DNA from: Chamaecrista fasciculata | Lineage: Eukaryota; Streptophyta; Magnoliopsida; Fabales; Fabaceae | DNA: 64,000 bases | NCBI GenBank assembly: GCA_003254925.1 | Contig: QANZ01005497.1 | Coordinates: forward strand, 125,136-189,135 | Reading direction: 5' to 3' | Part shown: one piece after another, positions 34,201 through 47,272 of the stretch | How positions within the stretch are numbered: position 1 is the stretch's first letter | Layout: each line of letters opens with the position of its first letter | The notes under the pieces: model-generated | What the model was told of the DNA's origin: nothing | The model's database searches: none | The model's input: the letters and a program-made list of their open reading frames with translations, nothing else | Program-made: the position numbers and the translations under genes

Positions 34201-35215
34201 GTATGATTTGAAAGAGATCTATATTTTATCTTCACGATGTGTTTATCTAATATTTAAATCTCTCATGGGCCCTCTTTTCGCTCAAGGGTCTTAGAGAATT
34301 TATTTGTAAAATCCTTATGATTTGTGAGTTTTGGGTAATCGAAACATTTTATCTGAGTTTTGATCCTTGAAAGGTGTTTTAAAAGACTTTATAATTAGTT
34401 TCCTATTCTAAAATTCTTTTTAACAAAATATAAAATTTTGTTATTTTCTCGGCGAAACTTATTTTCTTCTCAAAGGAATTTTCAAAGTGTGTTTCCTTAA
34501 ACTCCTTTAATCTCAAGATTTTCTCAAATCCACGATTGTTCTTATATTTTAAGTTATTTTCAAAGTTTACCATTTTTTCCATAGTTTCTTGTCTTGTTAT
34601 GATACATCGTTTTATTGTTGCAATAAGCTGAATTATTTTAGTTTAACAAATGATATTATAAATTACTTGTTGCTAATGATTACTGATTTGGTTGGTGACC
34701 CCTTCTCCTTACATGGTGGTGCCCTACACCACGACTGGGATGGGTTAGCCGCTCACTGAGTTTCGACTCACCCCACGCTTAATATTTTTCAGTTACAGGT
34801 GTCTGTCAAGTGTCAACCCCCGCTCCGAGGGAGAGCTATTTCGAGGCCACGTCATTGTTCATGTGAAAATGTTGTCTTGTGTAAAGATATATTGAAATCT
34901 AGACTGTTAGCTCCACTAGCACTTAGGGAGAGGATTCGGGGTTGTGCATTATTATTTTGTACGATTGCATTTCCATTTAATATTACGAGACAACGTTTAC
35001 TTTGAGTTATGGTGCTCTAAATTGATTGATTGACAAAGTATGTATGTGAATGATAATATTATGAATGTCTATGTATTGCTAAGTATGCCTATATATTGTG
35101 GACTATCAGGTAGATGTTATACTTTTGATATTGATTAACTGTGGGTAGGCTTACAGCATGGGATAAGTCCATGTCTGTGCCGGTCACGTACTCTCACAGA
35201 TTGGGGGTCGTGACA
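31210..35215 (+). mobile_element. Gypsy solo LTR A, 4.0 kb
   Basis: It starts TGTGAGATCCCAGAATTTTA and ends GGGGGTCGTGACA. It is flanked by the 5-bp direct repeat GTCAT at 31205-31209 and 35216-35220. No internal retroelement genes lie between the ends, so this is a solo LTR left by LTR-LTR recombination. The end matches LTR C at 41755, which is followed by a tRNA-Met primer-binding site, confirming it is an LTR terminus. It contains a GC-rich leader-like block near 31840-31930 and a tandem array at 33613-33830. Its target was a copia LTR. Confidence 0.9.
33613..33830. repeat. 59-bp tandem array in gypsy LTR A
   Basis: Units start at 33613, 33672, 33731 and 33790 (partial, degraded). Each 59-bp unit is itself a diverged dimer: GCTGTGTGCGCTCCCGATGG followed by GCTGTGTGCGGTCCCCACGG. 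Confidence 0.93.
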
Positions 35216-36393
35216 GTCATGGTGCAACTATGTAAAGGGTTACAAGTTGCTGGACTGACCCGGAGAGTCCTGCATGGGTTTAGTCATCAGCTTACCTCTC
35301 CTGTACACCTGTCACGATGCCTTAGACCTGAGGTCATCATTATTCCGGCGTTGCAGTTGTCAAACTTTGGCTTAGTCTAACGTTGCCCGTAGCAGGGTAG
35401 CCATAAGGGCTAAGTACGGGTTTGGTTGATTGCCGCGCTGAGGAATGTGGATTGACCAAGATGGGATTTTGTCCCTCATTAGATGAGAGATATCTAACTG
35501 GCGCCCTCAATGAGTCTGTCCAAGGAAAAGAGTGGCCACTCAGTAAATTGGGACTTACTCAGGAAATCGAGAAAGTTGAGGTTTGGATTATGGATGACTT
35601 TCCTGTGCCTAATCCATGACCAAGATATCGTAGGACAATAGGGTCTATGACAAGGTGGTACTAAGGTTAAGTCGGTTTTGGTAAAAACGATAACTCACAT
35701 GTTTTGGGTAGTCGTGATGGCTTGCTAGAGTCCGCTCACGACTTGTAGGTCATAGAGATGACTTGCTGCCAACTTCACGTGAGGCCTGCTGGGTCACACA
35801 TGAGCAGGATCAGGACACCGCTTAAAGGGACACGAATTAGGGTTAATTCGTGGGTCACTCCGGTGGCACAATTTAAGACATAGCGAAATGTCTGGGACAT
35901 TAAGTCTTGTCTTAATTAATTTACAGTTGTGAAATATTTAAATTTGTGGGACAATTTTAAATATAATAATTGTTAAATGATTAATAGGGATTAATTATTT
36001 ACAATTAAAATATTAGGGAAAATAAAAAAGATAAGGTTCCTAAGAGTTGTCTCCCTGCTCTTGCGCCACCTTGTCTTTTGATTCAAGAAGGAGTTCTTGA
36101 ATTCAGAGCAATGTAGATTGGTCCCTGGTACTTTTGGAGAAAAGAACGGATGGCTAGCACCTTGGTGCCCGGAAAACTGTTCGTGTGGATCACCGGCAGA
36201 GGGAGAACGCTGTGAGTGGACTCCTTGCACACGCCTTGTACAACCAACCGATTGAAACTCGTGAGGTATACCACTATCTTAACAGGTTTTAAGTTCAACT
36301 AGCGGATCCGTTCGGGAATTTTTGGCCTGGCGCGGTTTATTTAAGTTTTTTTATATTTGCTTCCGCTGCGTTAGGCGCCTAGAATTCCCAACA

Positions 36394-37748
36394 CCTGCTG
36401 GGTCACACATGAGCAGGATCTGGACACCGCTTAAAGGGACACGAATTAGGGTTAATTCGTGAGTCACTCCGGTGACACAATTTAAGACATAGCTAAATGT
36501 CTGGGACATAAAGTCTTGTCTTAAATAATATCTACGGTTGAGATATTTAAATTTGTGGGACAAGTTTAAATATATTAATTGTTAAATAGTTAATTGGATT
36601 AATCTATTTACAATTATAATATTAGGGAATAATAAATTAGATAAGATTCCTAAAAGTTATGAGATTATTGATTTATTAAATTCACTAATATTGGGATAAA
36701 ATAGGATGAGGGTGGCGCCTCATATAAGGTGTTTTAATTAATAGAAATGTTTTATTAATTAAAGTCATGAATTTGAATTCAAAAGATTTGATCTAGATTT
36801 CATATTTAAAAGATTTGAATTAAAGATATTAGGGTAATATTTTAATTCAAAATCTTTGGAAGATAATGACTTCCCAAGAGTTAGGAATGTTTTTGATTTA
36901 TAAAATTCCAAAGAAAAGGAGAGAGGGGATGACACATTCTTGTGGGTCCAAGAAGGAAGATTTGATCTTCCAATTTGATTCTCAAAGATTGCATTTTGAA
37001 TTCTATTAAGATATTAAGGTAATATTTTAATTAAGAATTCAAGTCCTAAAATTATAATATTATTGTAATCTTATAATTTTATAATTTGATAATCCTATAA
37101 TTTAGGGATTCCCTAATTATAATTATCAAAATTCCCCAACTCTATAAATACCTAGGCAAGTCGACTTTGGCCAAGCGAATGCATAATTGAGTTTTGCAAA
37201 TTTCCTTTTGTGAGACAAGAGGAAAATTCGCCTAACCCTAGTTCACATAAGTGTGAATTTGCTTTTCTCCTTTGTGAGACAAGAGAAGAAAAGTTGCCTA
37301 GCCTCAAAAACCTAGAGAGAAAAACTTCATCTTCTCCAAGAGTGTGAGAGAAATTAGGTTTTTCATAGCTAGGGTTTTGTGAGAGAAAAACAAGAAGGAG
37401 TTCTTGTTTTGCGCCACCTATCTTTTAAAGTTCAAGAAAGTGTTCTTGAATTTTAAGAACTGTAGATTCGACTTCCCGTGTTCTTTTGGATAAAACAACA
37501 GAAGGCTAGCACCTTGGTGCCAACAAACTGCTCGTGTGGATTACTAGCGGAGGAAGGACGCTTTAAGTGGACTTCTCAGAAACGCACCTTTCAACCAGAC
37601 CGATTGAAACCTTGAGGTATAACTCTATCCTTCACCGGTTTAAATTCATCTAGCGAATCCGTAGGGAAATCACAGTTTTGTTTTTTTGCGCCTTGTATTT
37701 TAAGAATTTTAAAATTTTTCGCTTCCGCTGCACCGTGATTTCCCAACA
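36394..37748 (+). mobile_element. Truncated copia LTR (third 3' end)
   Basis: It begins at CCTGCTGGGTCACACATGAG, about 800 bp into the family LTR, immediately after the CCCAACA end of the previous LTR, and runs to its own CCCAACA at 37748. It keeps the GCGCCACC and ACCGATTGAAAC landmarks. After it comes gypsy LTR sequence. Its junction to the preceding LTR is unusual and is discussed in the findings. Confidence 0.82.
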
Positions 37749-40700
37749 GCTCATTGTGATGTATTTCAACATTCATAAATCTTGATTTAAGCTTGGCTTC
37801 ACTTCCATCAAATTGGAACCAATAGGGTTTTAGCACAAACCATGAAATCTAGTTTTTGACTAAATCCTCATGTTTTCTTGAAATTAATGGTTTGGATGAG
37901 CTTAGTGGATGATTTTGATGACTCCTAATGCATTCATTTGAATTCATAAGGTGTATTTTGAAACTAGAGTATCATGTATAAAACTTTAAAGTTGCATTTG
38001 GGTCCATATGGATGATTTTGATCATTTTCTTGAACTAAATGAGTTTCTATGAATAATGAAAGATCTTCAAACTATAATATTATTGTATTTAGAATGTAAG
38101 ATTTGGAGAGTATGAATTTTCAATCTTGATATAGTTGGAAGTTTAGTAATAAACTTTTTGAAAACATAGTTATTGGTAAAACATTGGTTAAAGTTCCCAA
38201 ATATTAACCCAAGCTCTCTTAGAGTTAAATTGATGTCTTATACTTGGTAGAGTATCAAAGTTGGTGGTATTGAGAATAAAGTAAGGACTTGAGAAGGCTT
38301 GTGGTATATAGTAGTTTTGTGAAAGATGTCTCTTGGTGAATTACATGTTATAAGTGTTCTAATAGAATGAATGTACTTGTTATTAAACTTAGGTACTCCG
38401 CATCCTATCTCAAGTTGAGGTAGTAAATTGATTAGTGGATTTTAGGTCATTGTGCATGACCTTCAGGTGAGTATCCTATCTATTCTAGAAATTGTTTTAT
38501 CATTCTTATGTGACATGTTTGTGCATATCGTTTTTGGCAAGGTTAAAGTTTTATGAAAATATGTTTGAGAAGCTTATTTGAGACTTATGTGTATGTTATA
38601 ATATTTTGATAAGTATTATGATGAAAATGAGATTTGATATTGTTTGAAAAATGTTGTTTTTGGCTGGTTGGGTGAATTGTTGGTTCTTTCGTTATGGGTA
38701 CCATTTGGGCTTTCGGTCCCGGAGTCACACCATCCGTTGGCCAGGATGTGATGTGGGTATGGATCTAGGCTTTCGGGGACGTGCCGGAGTGGCATGGTTC
38801 TAGGCTTTCGGGGTCGTGCCACGGTAGACCGTCTCCAACCCTTGAGGTGGGGAGTCTATTCGTTATTGCGGGATAGGCCATTTGCAGGACCTTCGATTTC
38901 ACTCACCAGCAACGGGGGCGCCACCCATGGGTTTTATGATTAAAGCGTATTTCATATTTATGAAAGAGTTTTGAATGATTTCAAAGATTGAAATTTATGA
39001 AATTTTCACAAAATGTGGAAGAATGTAATCTATGTGACTATTTCAGTTATGATTCGTATTATGAGAATTGAATGTGTTACGATGTTTGACTACGAAGAGA
39101 GCTTATGAGATATTTGTTTCATTTATATGCATTTGGAATATGAATGTACTATGTGCATACACTATTAATTTAAAACCAGTTGGGATACCTTGCCTTTCAC
39201 GACTAGAATAGGTTGGATTACTCACTGAGTCTCTTGACTCACCCTGTTGTTTACCATTTTCAGTTTCAGGTTGCTGGAACGATCTCTTAGTGATGTCTAT
39301 ACCTTGTGGAGTTCCACATACTTGTTCGTGTGGATATGTTCGATTTGATTCCGTGACCTTGATACATTTATCTGATGTATTTGATGTTGGAGATTGTGCC
39401 CTAGGGCCAATCATTTTATAAATATGTTGTGAACATATTGATTAATTTATGGAGATAAATTAATGGTTATCATATTATTAGCATGTTTACTATGATAACA
39501 GTCCGTGATTAATTATGAGATAATTACTCTAAACCGTCCCTGGTCGCTCATTCAAGTGGGAACTTGAAATGAACTAAGACCAGCATGACCTCGGTGCATA
39601 GGGATGCATGCACTAGATGCTGGTACGAGAGTCATGGTGCAATTGCGTAAGGGGTTACGAGTTGCTGGACATGACCCGGAGAGTCCTGCATGGGTTTAGT
39701 CATCAGCTTGCCTCTCCTGTACGCCTGTCACGACGCCTTAGACCTGAGGTCATCATTATTCCGGCGTTGCAATTGTCAGACTTTGGCTTAGTCTAACGCT
39801 GCCCGTAACAGGGTAGCCAGAAGGGCTAAGTATGGGTCTGGTTGATTGCCGTGCTGAGGAATGTGGATTGACCAAGATGGGATTTTGTCCCTCATTAAAT
39901 GAGAGATATCTAACTGGCGCCCTCGATGAGTCTGTCCAAGGAAATGCGTGGCCACGCTGGTAAATGGGACTTACTCAGGAAATCAAGAAAGTTGAGGTTT
40001 GGATTATGGATGACTTTCCTGTGCCTAATCCATGACCAAGATATCGTGTGACAATAGGGTCTTTGACAAGGTGGTACTAAGGTTAAGTCGGTTTTGGTAA
40101 AAACGATAACTCACGTGTTTTGGGTAGTCTTGATGGCTTGCTAGAGTCCGCTCACGACTTGTAGGTCATGGAGATGACTTGCTGCCAACTTCACGTGGGG
40201 CCTGCTGGGTCACACACGAGCAGGAACAGGACACCATTTAAAAGGGACACGAATTAGGGTTAATTCGTGGGTCACTCCGGTGGCACGATTTGAGACAGCA
40301 AAAAATGTCTGGGACATTAAGTCTTGTCTTAATTAATCTACAGTTGTGAAGTATTTAAATTTGTGGGACAAATTTAAATATAATAATTGTTAAATGATTA
40401 ATGGGGATTAATTATTTACAATTTAAAATATTAGGGAAAAATAATTCAGATAAGCTTCCTAAAAGTTAGGAAATTATAAAATTATAATATTCCCAATATT
40501 GTTTATGAGGGTGGCGCCTCATAGGGCCTTTTATTAGTAAAAATGTTTTATTAATTTAAGTCATGAATTTGAATTTAAAAGATTTGATGGAGATATCAAA
40601 AGATTTGGTGAGATCTCAAATCAGGATCTTTGGAGAATCATGACTTCCTAAGAGTTAGGAAGGTTTTTGATTTATAAAATTCCAAAGATAAAATTAGGGC

Positions 40701-41755
40701 ACATGGCGCCATCTTAGTGAATCTTATGGGGATATTGGATCTCTCATTTGATTCTCTAAGATTACGATTTGAATTTAAATTAAATATTATGGTAATATTT
40801 TAATTGTAAATTCAATTCATGAAGCCATATTATTATAATTTGGAATTATAATAATGCTCTAAATATAATTATATATATATACCTAAAGGTGCTAGGCGCC
40901 TTAGGCATGAGTGAGAATTCACTTTTGGATTTTGTTTTCCTCCTTGTAGAGAGAAAAGAAAATCGCCATTCTCAAACCCAAGCTTTCCAAGTGAGAGAAA
41001 ATTTTGGCTCTCAATAGTTGAGAGAGGAAAAATCGAGTTTGCCTAAGGAGTTAGGAAATTCGATTTGAGGTTACCAAAATTAGGGTTTGTAAGAGAAGAA
41101 AAGGCAAGAAGGAGTTCTTGTGGGGGGTTTCTTCTATGCGCCACTTTTGCTGTTGGATTCAAGAAGGAGTTCTCGAATTCAAACACTGTAGATTGGTCCC
41201 TGGTTCTTTTGGAGAAAAGAACGGAAGGCTAGCACCTTGGTGCCCAAGAAATTGTTCGTGTGGATCACCGGCAGAGGGAGGACGCTGCGAGTGGACTCCT
41301 AGGACATGCCTTGTACAACCAACCGATTGAAACTCGTGAGGTATACCACTATCTTAAAAGTTTTAAATTCTACTAGCGGATCCGTTCGGGAATTTTAGGA
41401 CTTGGCGCTTTTATTTTTAATTTTATATTTGCTTCCGCTACATTAGGCACCTAGAATTCCCAACATTTGACTCTAGTGTCGCTCCGTTAGATTTACAGAC
41501 AGGGTAACATAAGGTTTATTTTTTTGAGTTAAATTGTCATGAGAGCTGAGCTCTATCTTTTGTGTCTATTCTGATTTATGATGAAAGTATAGTTTTATTG
41601 CTAAGCAGATTCTAATCATGAGAAATGAATTTATAAAGTTTTGTTAGAGTGAAATTTAAGAAATTATGCTATGTATGCATGTGTTAGGCTTACGAGCCAT
41701 GGGGTTCCTCCTTGTGGTTCGTGCCGGTCGTGGCTTCCGTTAGGGGGTCGTGACA
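37749..41755 (+). mobile_element. Gypsy LTR C, 5'-truncated and split by a copia solo LTR
   Basis: 37749-39384 and 41466-41755 are parts of one LTR related to LTR A: shared phrases near the AATTAATGGTTTGGATGAG block, CACTGAGT...GACTCACC near 39230, and the terminal GGGGGTCGTGACA at 41755. The 5' end is missing at the copia junction. A copia solo LTR interrupts it at TTTGA. It is followed by a primer-binding site. The GC-rich CTTTCGGGGACGTGCC-type repeats at 38710-38830 differ from the arrays of LTRs A and B but match LTR D. Confidence 0.83.
39385..41465 (+). mobile_element. Copia solo LTR, 2.08 kb
   Basis: It starts TGTTGGAGATTGTGCCCTAG and ends CCCAACA, with inverted TGTTGG/CCAACA termini. 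It is flanked by the 5-bp repeat TTTGA at 39380-39384 and 41466-41470. Only LTR sequence lies between, so it is a solo LTR. The beginning resembles Angela/BARE LTR starts. As an uninterrupted copy it is a useful length standard for the gapped LTR at 57108-58421. Confidence 0.92.
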
Positions 41756-42499
41756 AAGTTGGTATCAGAGCCAGGTTAGGTCGCTGTGTCTAACGGAGCA
41801 AAGTGTCCTCCGATGTTATCTTTTATTGCTATTATGAATCCCGGGCATAGTAGCAACATAAGTAACATTTGAGAGGTCTTATAGGACGTCTTGTGTCATT
41901 CCGTATCAATTCTTGAACCTTTTTTGTCTCCGTAGTATTGTTGTTAGGAGTGTCCCACCTTTAAGGACTCCTTGGTCGATAAGTCTTATAATGTGTTATT
42001 GGGCAACCGCTAAGACTTTCGTTCTCTTAAGTAGGGTAATTGTTTTGTTTGGATTATTAGTAGTAGGGATTTAGATAACTGTCCATCAAGTTATTAGAAC
42101 GAATAATTGACTGGTTTATTAGATGGCTTCAATGATATTGATTATGGAAATTGTGATTGTGGTAATATGACAAGTGAAGTAGGTTTGAATGTCATGAATA
42201 TTGCCTGATGCACTCTACTCTGTATACTTTGAATTCATTCTATGATGGATGAAGACTATTGATGTGTGTATTACATATGCGTAATTTAGAGTGGTAAAAG
42301 TTATATTAATGGTGTGATTAGAATTTACAAGGGACGTTTGATGTATGGTGGCACATTTGAACTTGTATGTATGAAAGTTATTTAAAATGCAATCAAGTTA
42401 TGGAAGAAAACGCTTGAAGTTTATTATGCAAAACTGTGAAAGGGGTTATGTGTATACTTAGTATTTGATAATTGTGGGAATTTGATAGTGGTTTTATAA
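41756..42499 (+). mobile_element. Gypsy primer-binding site and truncated leader
   Basis: Directly after the LTR C end is TGGTATCAGAGC at 41760-41771, the usual plant primer-binding site complementary to initiator tRNA-Met. About 730 bp of non-coding leader follow before another gypsy LTR starts at 42500. No gag frame is present. Confidence 0.8.
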
Positions 42500-45400
42500 T
42501 GTGAGATCCTAGAATTTTAGACTTTAGTTTTAGAGATTTAGAAATAGAATTAATGGTTTCTAGAATTCAAAATAGATTTTGAGCTAGTTTTGGGCTAGTA
42601 TTAGAAGTTTTAGTTTATAATTTTCTTTAGGACCTTTGTATTTTGTTTGGCTTGTGGTAAAAATTTGGGAGCAAACAGAGTTTAAAATTTTATCTGACTT
42701 TTATTTTGATACTGCAATAAATCAAATTCGAGTAGGAAACGGGACGTGTTGGAGATAGAGTTTCTAGAAACAAATTACATATTTGAAATCTACTCCCCGT
42801 AAAGAATCTAACAATATAAATTTTGTTTGAAAATTCATTCTGGAAAAATACGCGATTTTAGGGACTAAATTGAAAAGATTTAGACTTTTAGGGAATATTC
42901 CTGAACATATTGCTAACCCCAAATCAGATTCCACCTTTCTAGAAAACTCTTTTCACTCAAGATTTATGTACAATTGCAAAAACAATCCCACTAGCATACA
43001 CGACTCCTTCATTTTTCTCCCACTCTCTCGTCTTGTTCTTTCTCTTGCCTCTCACACCACCGCCTGCTGTTCAGCCACCCTCCACCGCCACAGACAGCGT
43101 TGGCGACGTTCCAGCACCACCGTACGCCGGCAAACAGCCTCCGTCGTCAGCCATTTATTCTAATCTCCTCTAGATGACGTTTTGTTCCCTTTTTATCTCT
43201 TTTGGTCCTTTCTCTTCAAAAAACTTTAATCTGCTACTATAACCTTGAGTTTGCTGCTGTTTTGTGATGCATTTGTTCTCCTAGATCATGCTTTGATTGA
43301 TGAAAACCAACACCTTCATTGTTCTTGGTGGATTTCCCCCATTTTCCTCTATTTTGCTCCATTTTCGGCCACAATAGAGGCATGTCCAAAAAAACATCAA
43401 TTTCTTCATTGTTTCTTGATTTTCTTTGTAGGAATGAATCCTTTGATGATAACATATTATGTTGGGTACCTCTAGGAGCTATTAAAACTCCAAAATATTG
43501 AGTATTGGGACTATTTTTACTCTAGGGTTCAAAAGTGACGAAAATTGGGGTTTTTTGGGCAAATCTTTGTGTTTTCTTGAAATTAATAGTTTGGATGAGT
43601 TTAATGGAAAATTTTGATGAGTTCTAACACATTGATTTGAATTTAGAAAGTGTATTTTGAAATTTGGTTATCATGGTTAACACTTTAAAGTTGCATTTTG
43701 GTCCCTAAGTATGATTTTGATGCTTTTGTTTAACTAAATGGTCATGGGATTTAGGGAGAGTTTTTAAACATTAAACTTGAGTTTCTATTGTGGCAATGAA
43801 CATATGTAAATTTAACTTGAAAAAAAGTATATGACAAGTTTATGAAAATTGGCCATCGAATTTGGTTTTGTGATTTAATTATGAATTCAACTTGAACGTA
43901 TGAATTTGGAAATAAAACTAGGGCTCCCAAATTGATACCCAAGCATCTTGTTGGTCCTTTGGTTTGGTATTAGGATTTTAGATGAATGTGGCTAAGAGTT
44001 AGGATGTGTATTAGGAAGTGGGTGTATTGTTCGAGCCTTTCACTAGCTATTGTGAAGAGTTGGACCATTGGGTCATTTAAAAGTCAATTCTTGAATAGTA
44101 TTGATTGAATCTTTGTTTGTGAATGTGGTTATAGATTTTCCTACACCGATCGACGGTTGGAAGCTTAAAGGTGTAGTTATCAATTCTCCAGATCGAGGTG
44201 AGTGGCTTTCTTATCCCAGCCCCACTTGAGGGTTTGTCTACTAATTGGTAATGTGTGGAATGTAAACTATTCTTTTGTTCATATTGTCTAGACTTGAGAA
44301 ATTCTAAGTGTTGCTGTATTTGATCATAAAGCCTGTAAAATGAATTGTTTCGATGGGTTTAGTTGAACTCTGGATATGTATACTTTTTCTTGCTTAAATA
44401 TTAGTTGTGGTGCTGACGATGGGCCATATTACTTAATCAAGTGTGTTCTCTGCTTTGGGTTGATTGAATTTAATTGTGCATCTGTTTGTGTTGGATTATA
44501 ACATTTATTTCTTATTCTAATGTGTGGCATGTTTTGGTTTGGCTGAACTAGATTGTGTTTGTGTTTGACTATAGAATTCATTCATAATTATGGTGTGGTA
44601 TGTTTTGGTTTGACTGAATTGAATTATGTTTGTGGTTATATTGTGTTTGTGTTTGTGTATATGGATGTGAGAAACCCCTGGGGTACGGCAATACGTAACG
44701 CCCAAGTGGGAAAGAAAGTAGATATGGAAATGGTTATGAAAATGAGCAACCCCCTAGGGACGACGGTACGTAACGCCCAGGTAGGGGAAAGGAAATGGGA
44801 ATTTGAAAGCTGGGGACGACGATACGTAACGCCCAGCCAGGATTTGATATTTACTATATTGGCTTGCTTGAAACTTAAATTGATTGTGAGTCTATGATTG
44901 TGTGTTGTTGGACACCAGAATTGTTGACACCATATGGCTAGAATAATTTTACTAGATTATTACTATTTTGTTGCACCTACTACGGGGATAAACTTTTAGT
45001 ACTTTTTCTTTTCAAATTTCTAGAAATTTACATAAACCTTCATTTCTTTTGAACAAAGAATATTTTACTTTCAAATGATATTTCATAAAACCATCCCCTT
45101 ACTAGATTACTATTGTTAAAACTTACTTGTGATTCAAATGTGGTTGATTGGCTGACTTTTGGATAGTACGTATTGGAGTATTACTTGATTAATGAATCAA
45201 TGATTGACTTGAATTGGTTTGTGTTGAGACTTTACCATCTTATAGATGGATGATTTTTATGAACTGGTGGTATTGACATTTTTATTTGTTGAGAAGTTTG
45301 TGATTTATGATCATGTGATGTTGAATATTGATAATACCGATATTAAACATTCTCACTACTTTTGGTGTTAGAAGAATATCAATTGAATTGTTATGTTGTT

Positions 45401-46480
45401 GTTAGCTAACTTGCGAGTAAATGTTATTGAGGTCAACATCGTCTAGTCATTTATAGATTTGTATAAGCTTTCTTTGAACAAACCGTGAATTTTACTTTCA
45501 ATTGGTACTTTCAAGTAAGAAATCTTTTTGTACTAGATTACCTTTAGTTAAAACAACTTTTCAAAACTACATTTCTAAAATCCCAAGGAGATCTATGTTT
45601 CTACCATGACAATGTTTTTACCTAATATTTAAATCCCTCATGAGTACCCTATTCGCAATGGTTTTAGAGAATTCATTTATAAAATCCTTCGAACTTTATA
45701 ATTCATTTATCTACTAAACTCTTGGTCCTTGAAAGGAGTCTTAAAAGAAGATTTTATAATTCGTTTTCTACTACCAAACTTTATTTTAATAAAACATAAA
45801 ACTTTTGTCATTCTATTTGATAAAATGCATTCAAACCTTATTTTCTTCCCAAGTGAATTCTTCAAGTACATTTTCTTAAAATCCTTTAGTTTCATAAGTC
45901 TTTCTCAAATCCATGACTGCTCTTGTATTTAAAATTTTTTTCAATGCTAACTAGTTTTTTTATAGTTGAGTTATTTCTTGTCTTATTATTACTATGTTTG
46001 TTTTAACTACTGCACTAAGCTAGATTATGTTAGTTAAAAGAATGTTATTATAAATTACTCAATATTGGTGACGACTGTTTTGGTTGGTGAGCCCTTTCCC
46101 TACATGGTGGTGCCCAACACCACGACTGGGATGGGTTAGCCACTCACTGAGTTTCGACTCACCTCTCGTTTAATATTTTTCAGATACAGGTGCAGGTCTA
46201 GTGTTGAATTTTGCATTGGGAGGGAGCTATTCAGAAGCCCACATCATCATTCATGTTGGTGCTTTGTTCTTTGAAAAGTACTGTGTTGAATTCTAGACTG
46301 TGAGCTCCACTAGCACTTAGTAATAGGATTCAGGGTCGTATATTATTACTTTGTATGACTCGCTGAAGCGAGAAGACTTATTGTCGTATTTCTAATTGTT
46401 ATTCTGAGATATTGTTTGCTGTAATTGATGATATATTAAATTGATTGATTGACAAATGTATATGGGTGAATGATATGGGT
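42500..46480 (+). mobile_element. Gypsy LTR B, 3'-truncated
   Basis: It starts TGTGAGATCCTAGAATTTTA and is colinear with LTR A through the leader-like GC-rich block (43060-43150), the AATAGTTTGGATGAGTTTAA block, the CCACGACTGGGATGGGTTAG phrase (about 46120) and the ATTGATTGATTGACAAA segment near 46440. It breaks off near 46480, about 180 bp before the expected GTCGTGACA end, where a WD40 gene fragment begins. No matching right-hand target duplication can be tested. Confidence 0.83.
44677..44840. repeat. GC-rich repeats with TACGTAACGCCCA core in LTR B
   Basis: Three diverged copies whose cores lie at 44692, 44767 and 44823, each preceded by a GGGGACGACG-like segment and followed by a CAG or CAA. 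They occupy the LTR region where LTR A has its unrelated 59-bp array. Confidence 0.8.
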
Positions 46481-46529
46481 GACAAATTGGAAGAATTGAA
46501 AGCAGAGGAAGTGGGTATGCGATTGTTGG

Positions 46530-46805
46530 TTCAATTGAAAGAATGAAATTTCATTTTGTACGGAGCCCACGGCGAAGAGGTGCGAGTTGGAGGTGTCGAT
46601 TGCGACGGCGAGGATCGCGCAGGGGAAGGTGATTGTACAGAGAAGTGTGGCGTCTATTAGGTTCCAGAACTTGCAAGTGTCGTTCAAAGAGGAGGAGATG
46701 AGCGTGGAGTTGCCGATGTCAGAGCCGGTGGAGAAGGCGGTGAAGGAATCAGAATGTGCGATTAGTCGCTGGAAGATTGAGGGTTTCAGATTTGGGTCCG
46801 ATGAA
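46530..46805 (-). pseudogene. WD40-repeat protein gene fragment
   Basis: On the minus strand one open frame reads through a partial WD40 region: LIAHSDSFTAF, then ISSSLNDTCKFWNL (the repeat-ending W-D-like motif, here FWN), then a strand-rich segment with LAVAIDTSNSHLFAVGS. The match is to one or two blades of a WD40 propeller, most like the IPI3/RID3 (WDR18) type, but I cannot be sure of the subfamily. There is no start, stop or further blade. Upstream (to about 46845) is a Ser-coding tract. It abuts the broken end of gypsy LTR B. The plus-strand frame 46587-46856 is its antisense shadow. Confidence 0.65.
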
Positions 46806-46866
46806 GACGAAGAAGATGAAGATGAGAATGGCGAAGTAGAGGACTATGCGAGATAAAAGGTTTGGG

Positions 46867-46869
<3 letters not shown>

Positions 46870-46922
<53 letters not shown>
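46870..46922. repeat. (GA)n microsatellite
   Basis: About 26 uninterrupted GA units next to the WD40 fragment, ending in GGGGG. Confidence 0.95.
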
Positions 46923-46925
<3 letters not shown>

Positions 46926-47272
46926 GTGAGAAACTCAGGGTGAAATTTCATTTATTACACGAAACTTTTTTTTTTTGCGTAAAAGTCCTCTAGGGAGTCA
47001 AACACATAAAAATTAATAGTTAAGGTCTTAAAATAGTATTTTAGCCAAAATTTACGTTAAATTTTGGACGGAAATATACCTCAAGACCCTTTTTGTAAAC
47101 GGAGCAAACCACAAGGACCCTGTTTGACACTTTTTAAACCACAGGGACCCTATTTGAAAATTGGCCAAACCACAAGGCCTTTTTGTGTAATTTACCCTTT
47201 TTATTAATAAAATTATTAGCAATAGTATTAAGCATGATCAATTTATATAATAATAAAATAAAAAAATATCAT

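Larger units (their letters stand above)
31196..36393 (+). mobile_element. Truncated copia LTR, split by a gypsy solo LTR
   Basis: 31196-31209 and 35216-36393 together form one copia LTR piece lacking about 240 bp at its 5' end (it starts at the GGAACGAGAGTCAT point of the family) and ending CCCAACA. A gypsy solo LTR is inserted at GTCAT. Compared with the solo LTR at 39385-41465 it also lacks about 690 bp near 36040, going directly from the CCTAAGAGTT region to the TTGCGCCACC region. Confidence 0.82.

Noticed and set aside
46587..46856. Plus-strand 89-codon frame with an acidic end
   Set aside because: The opposite strand encodes recognisable WD40 sequence; the acidic end is the shadow of a Ser-coding tract.
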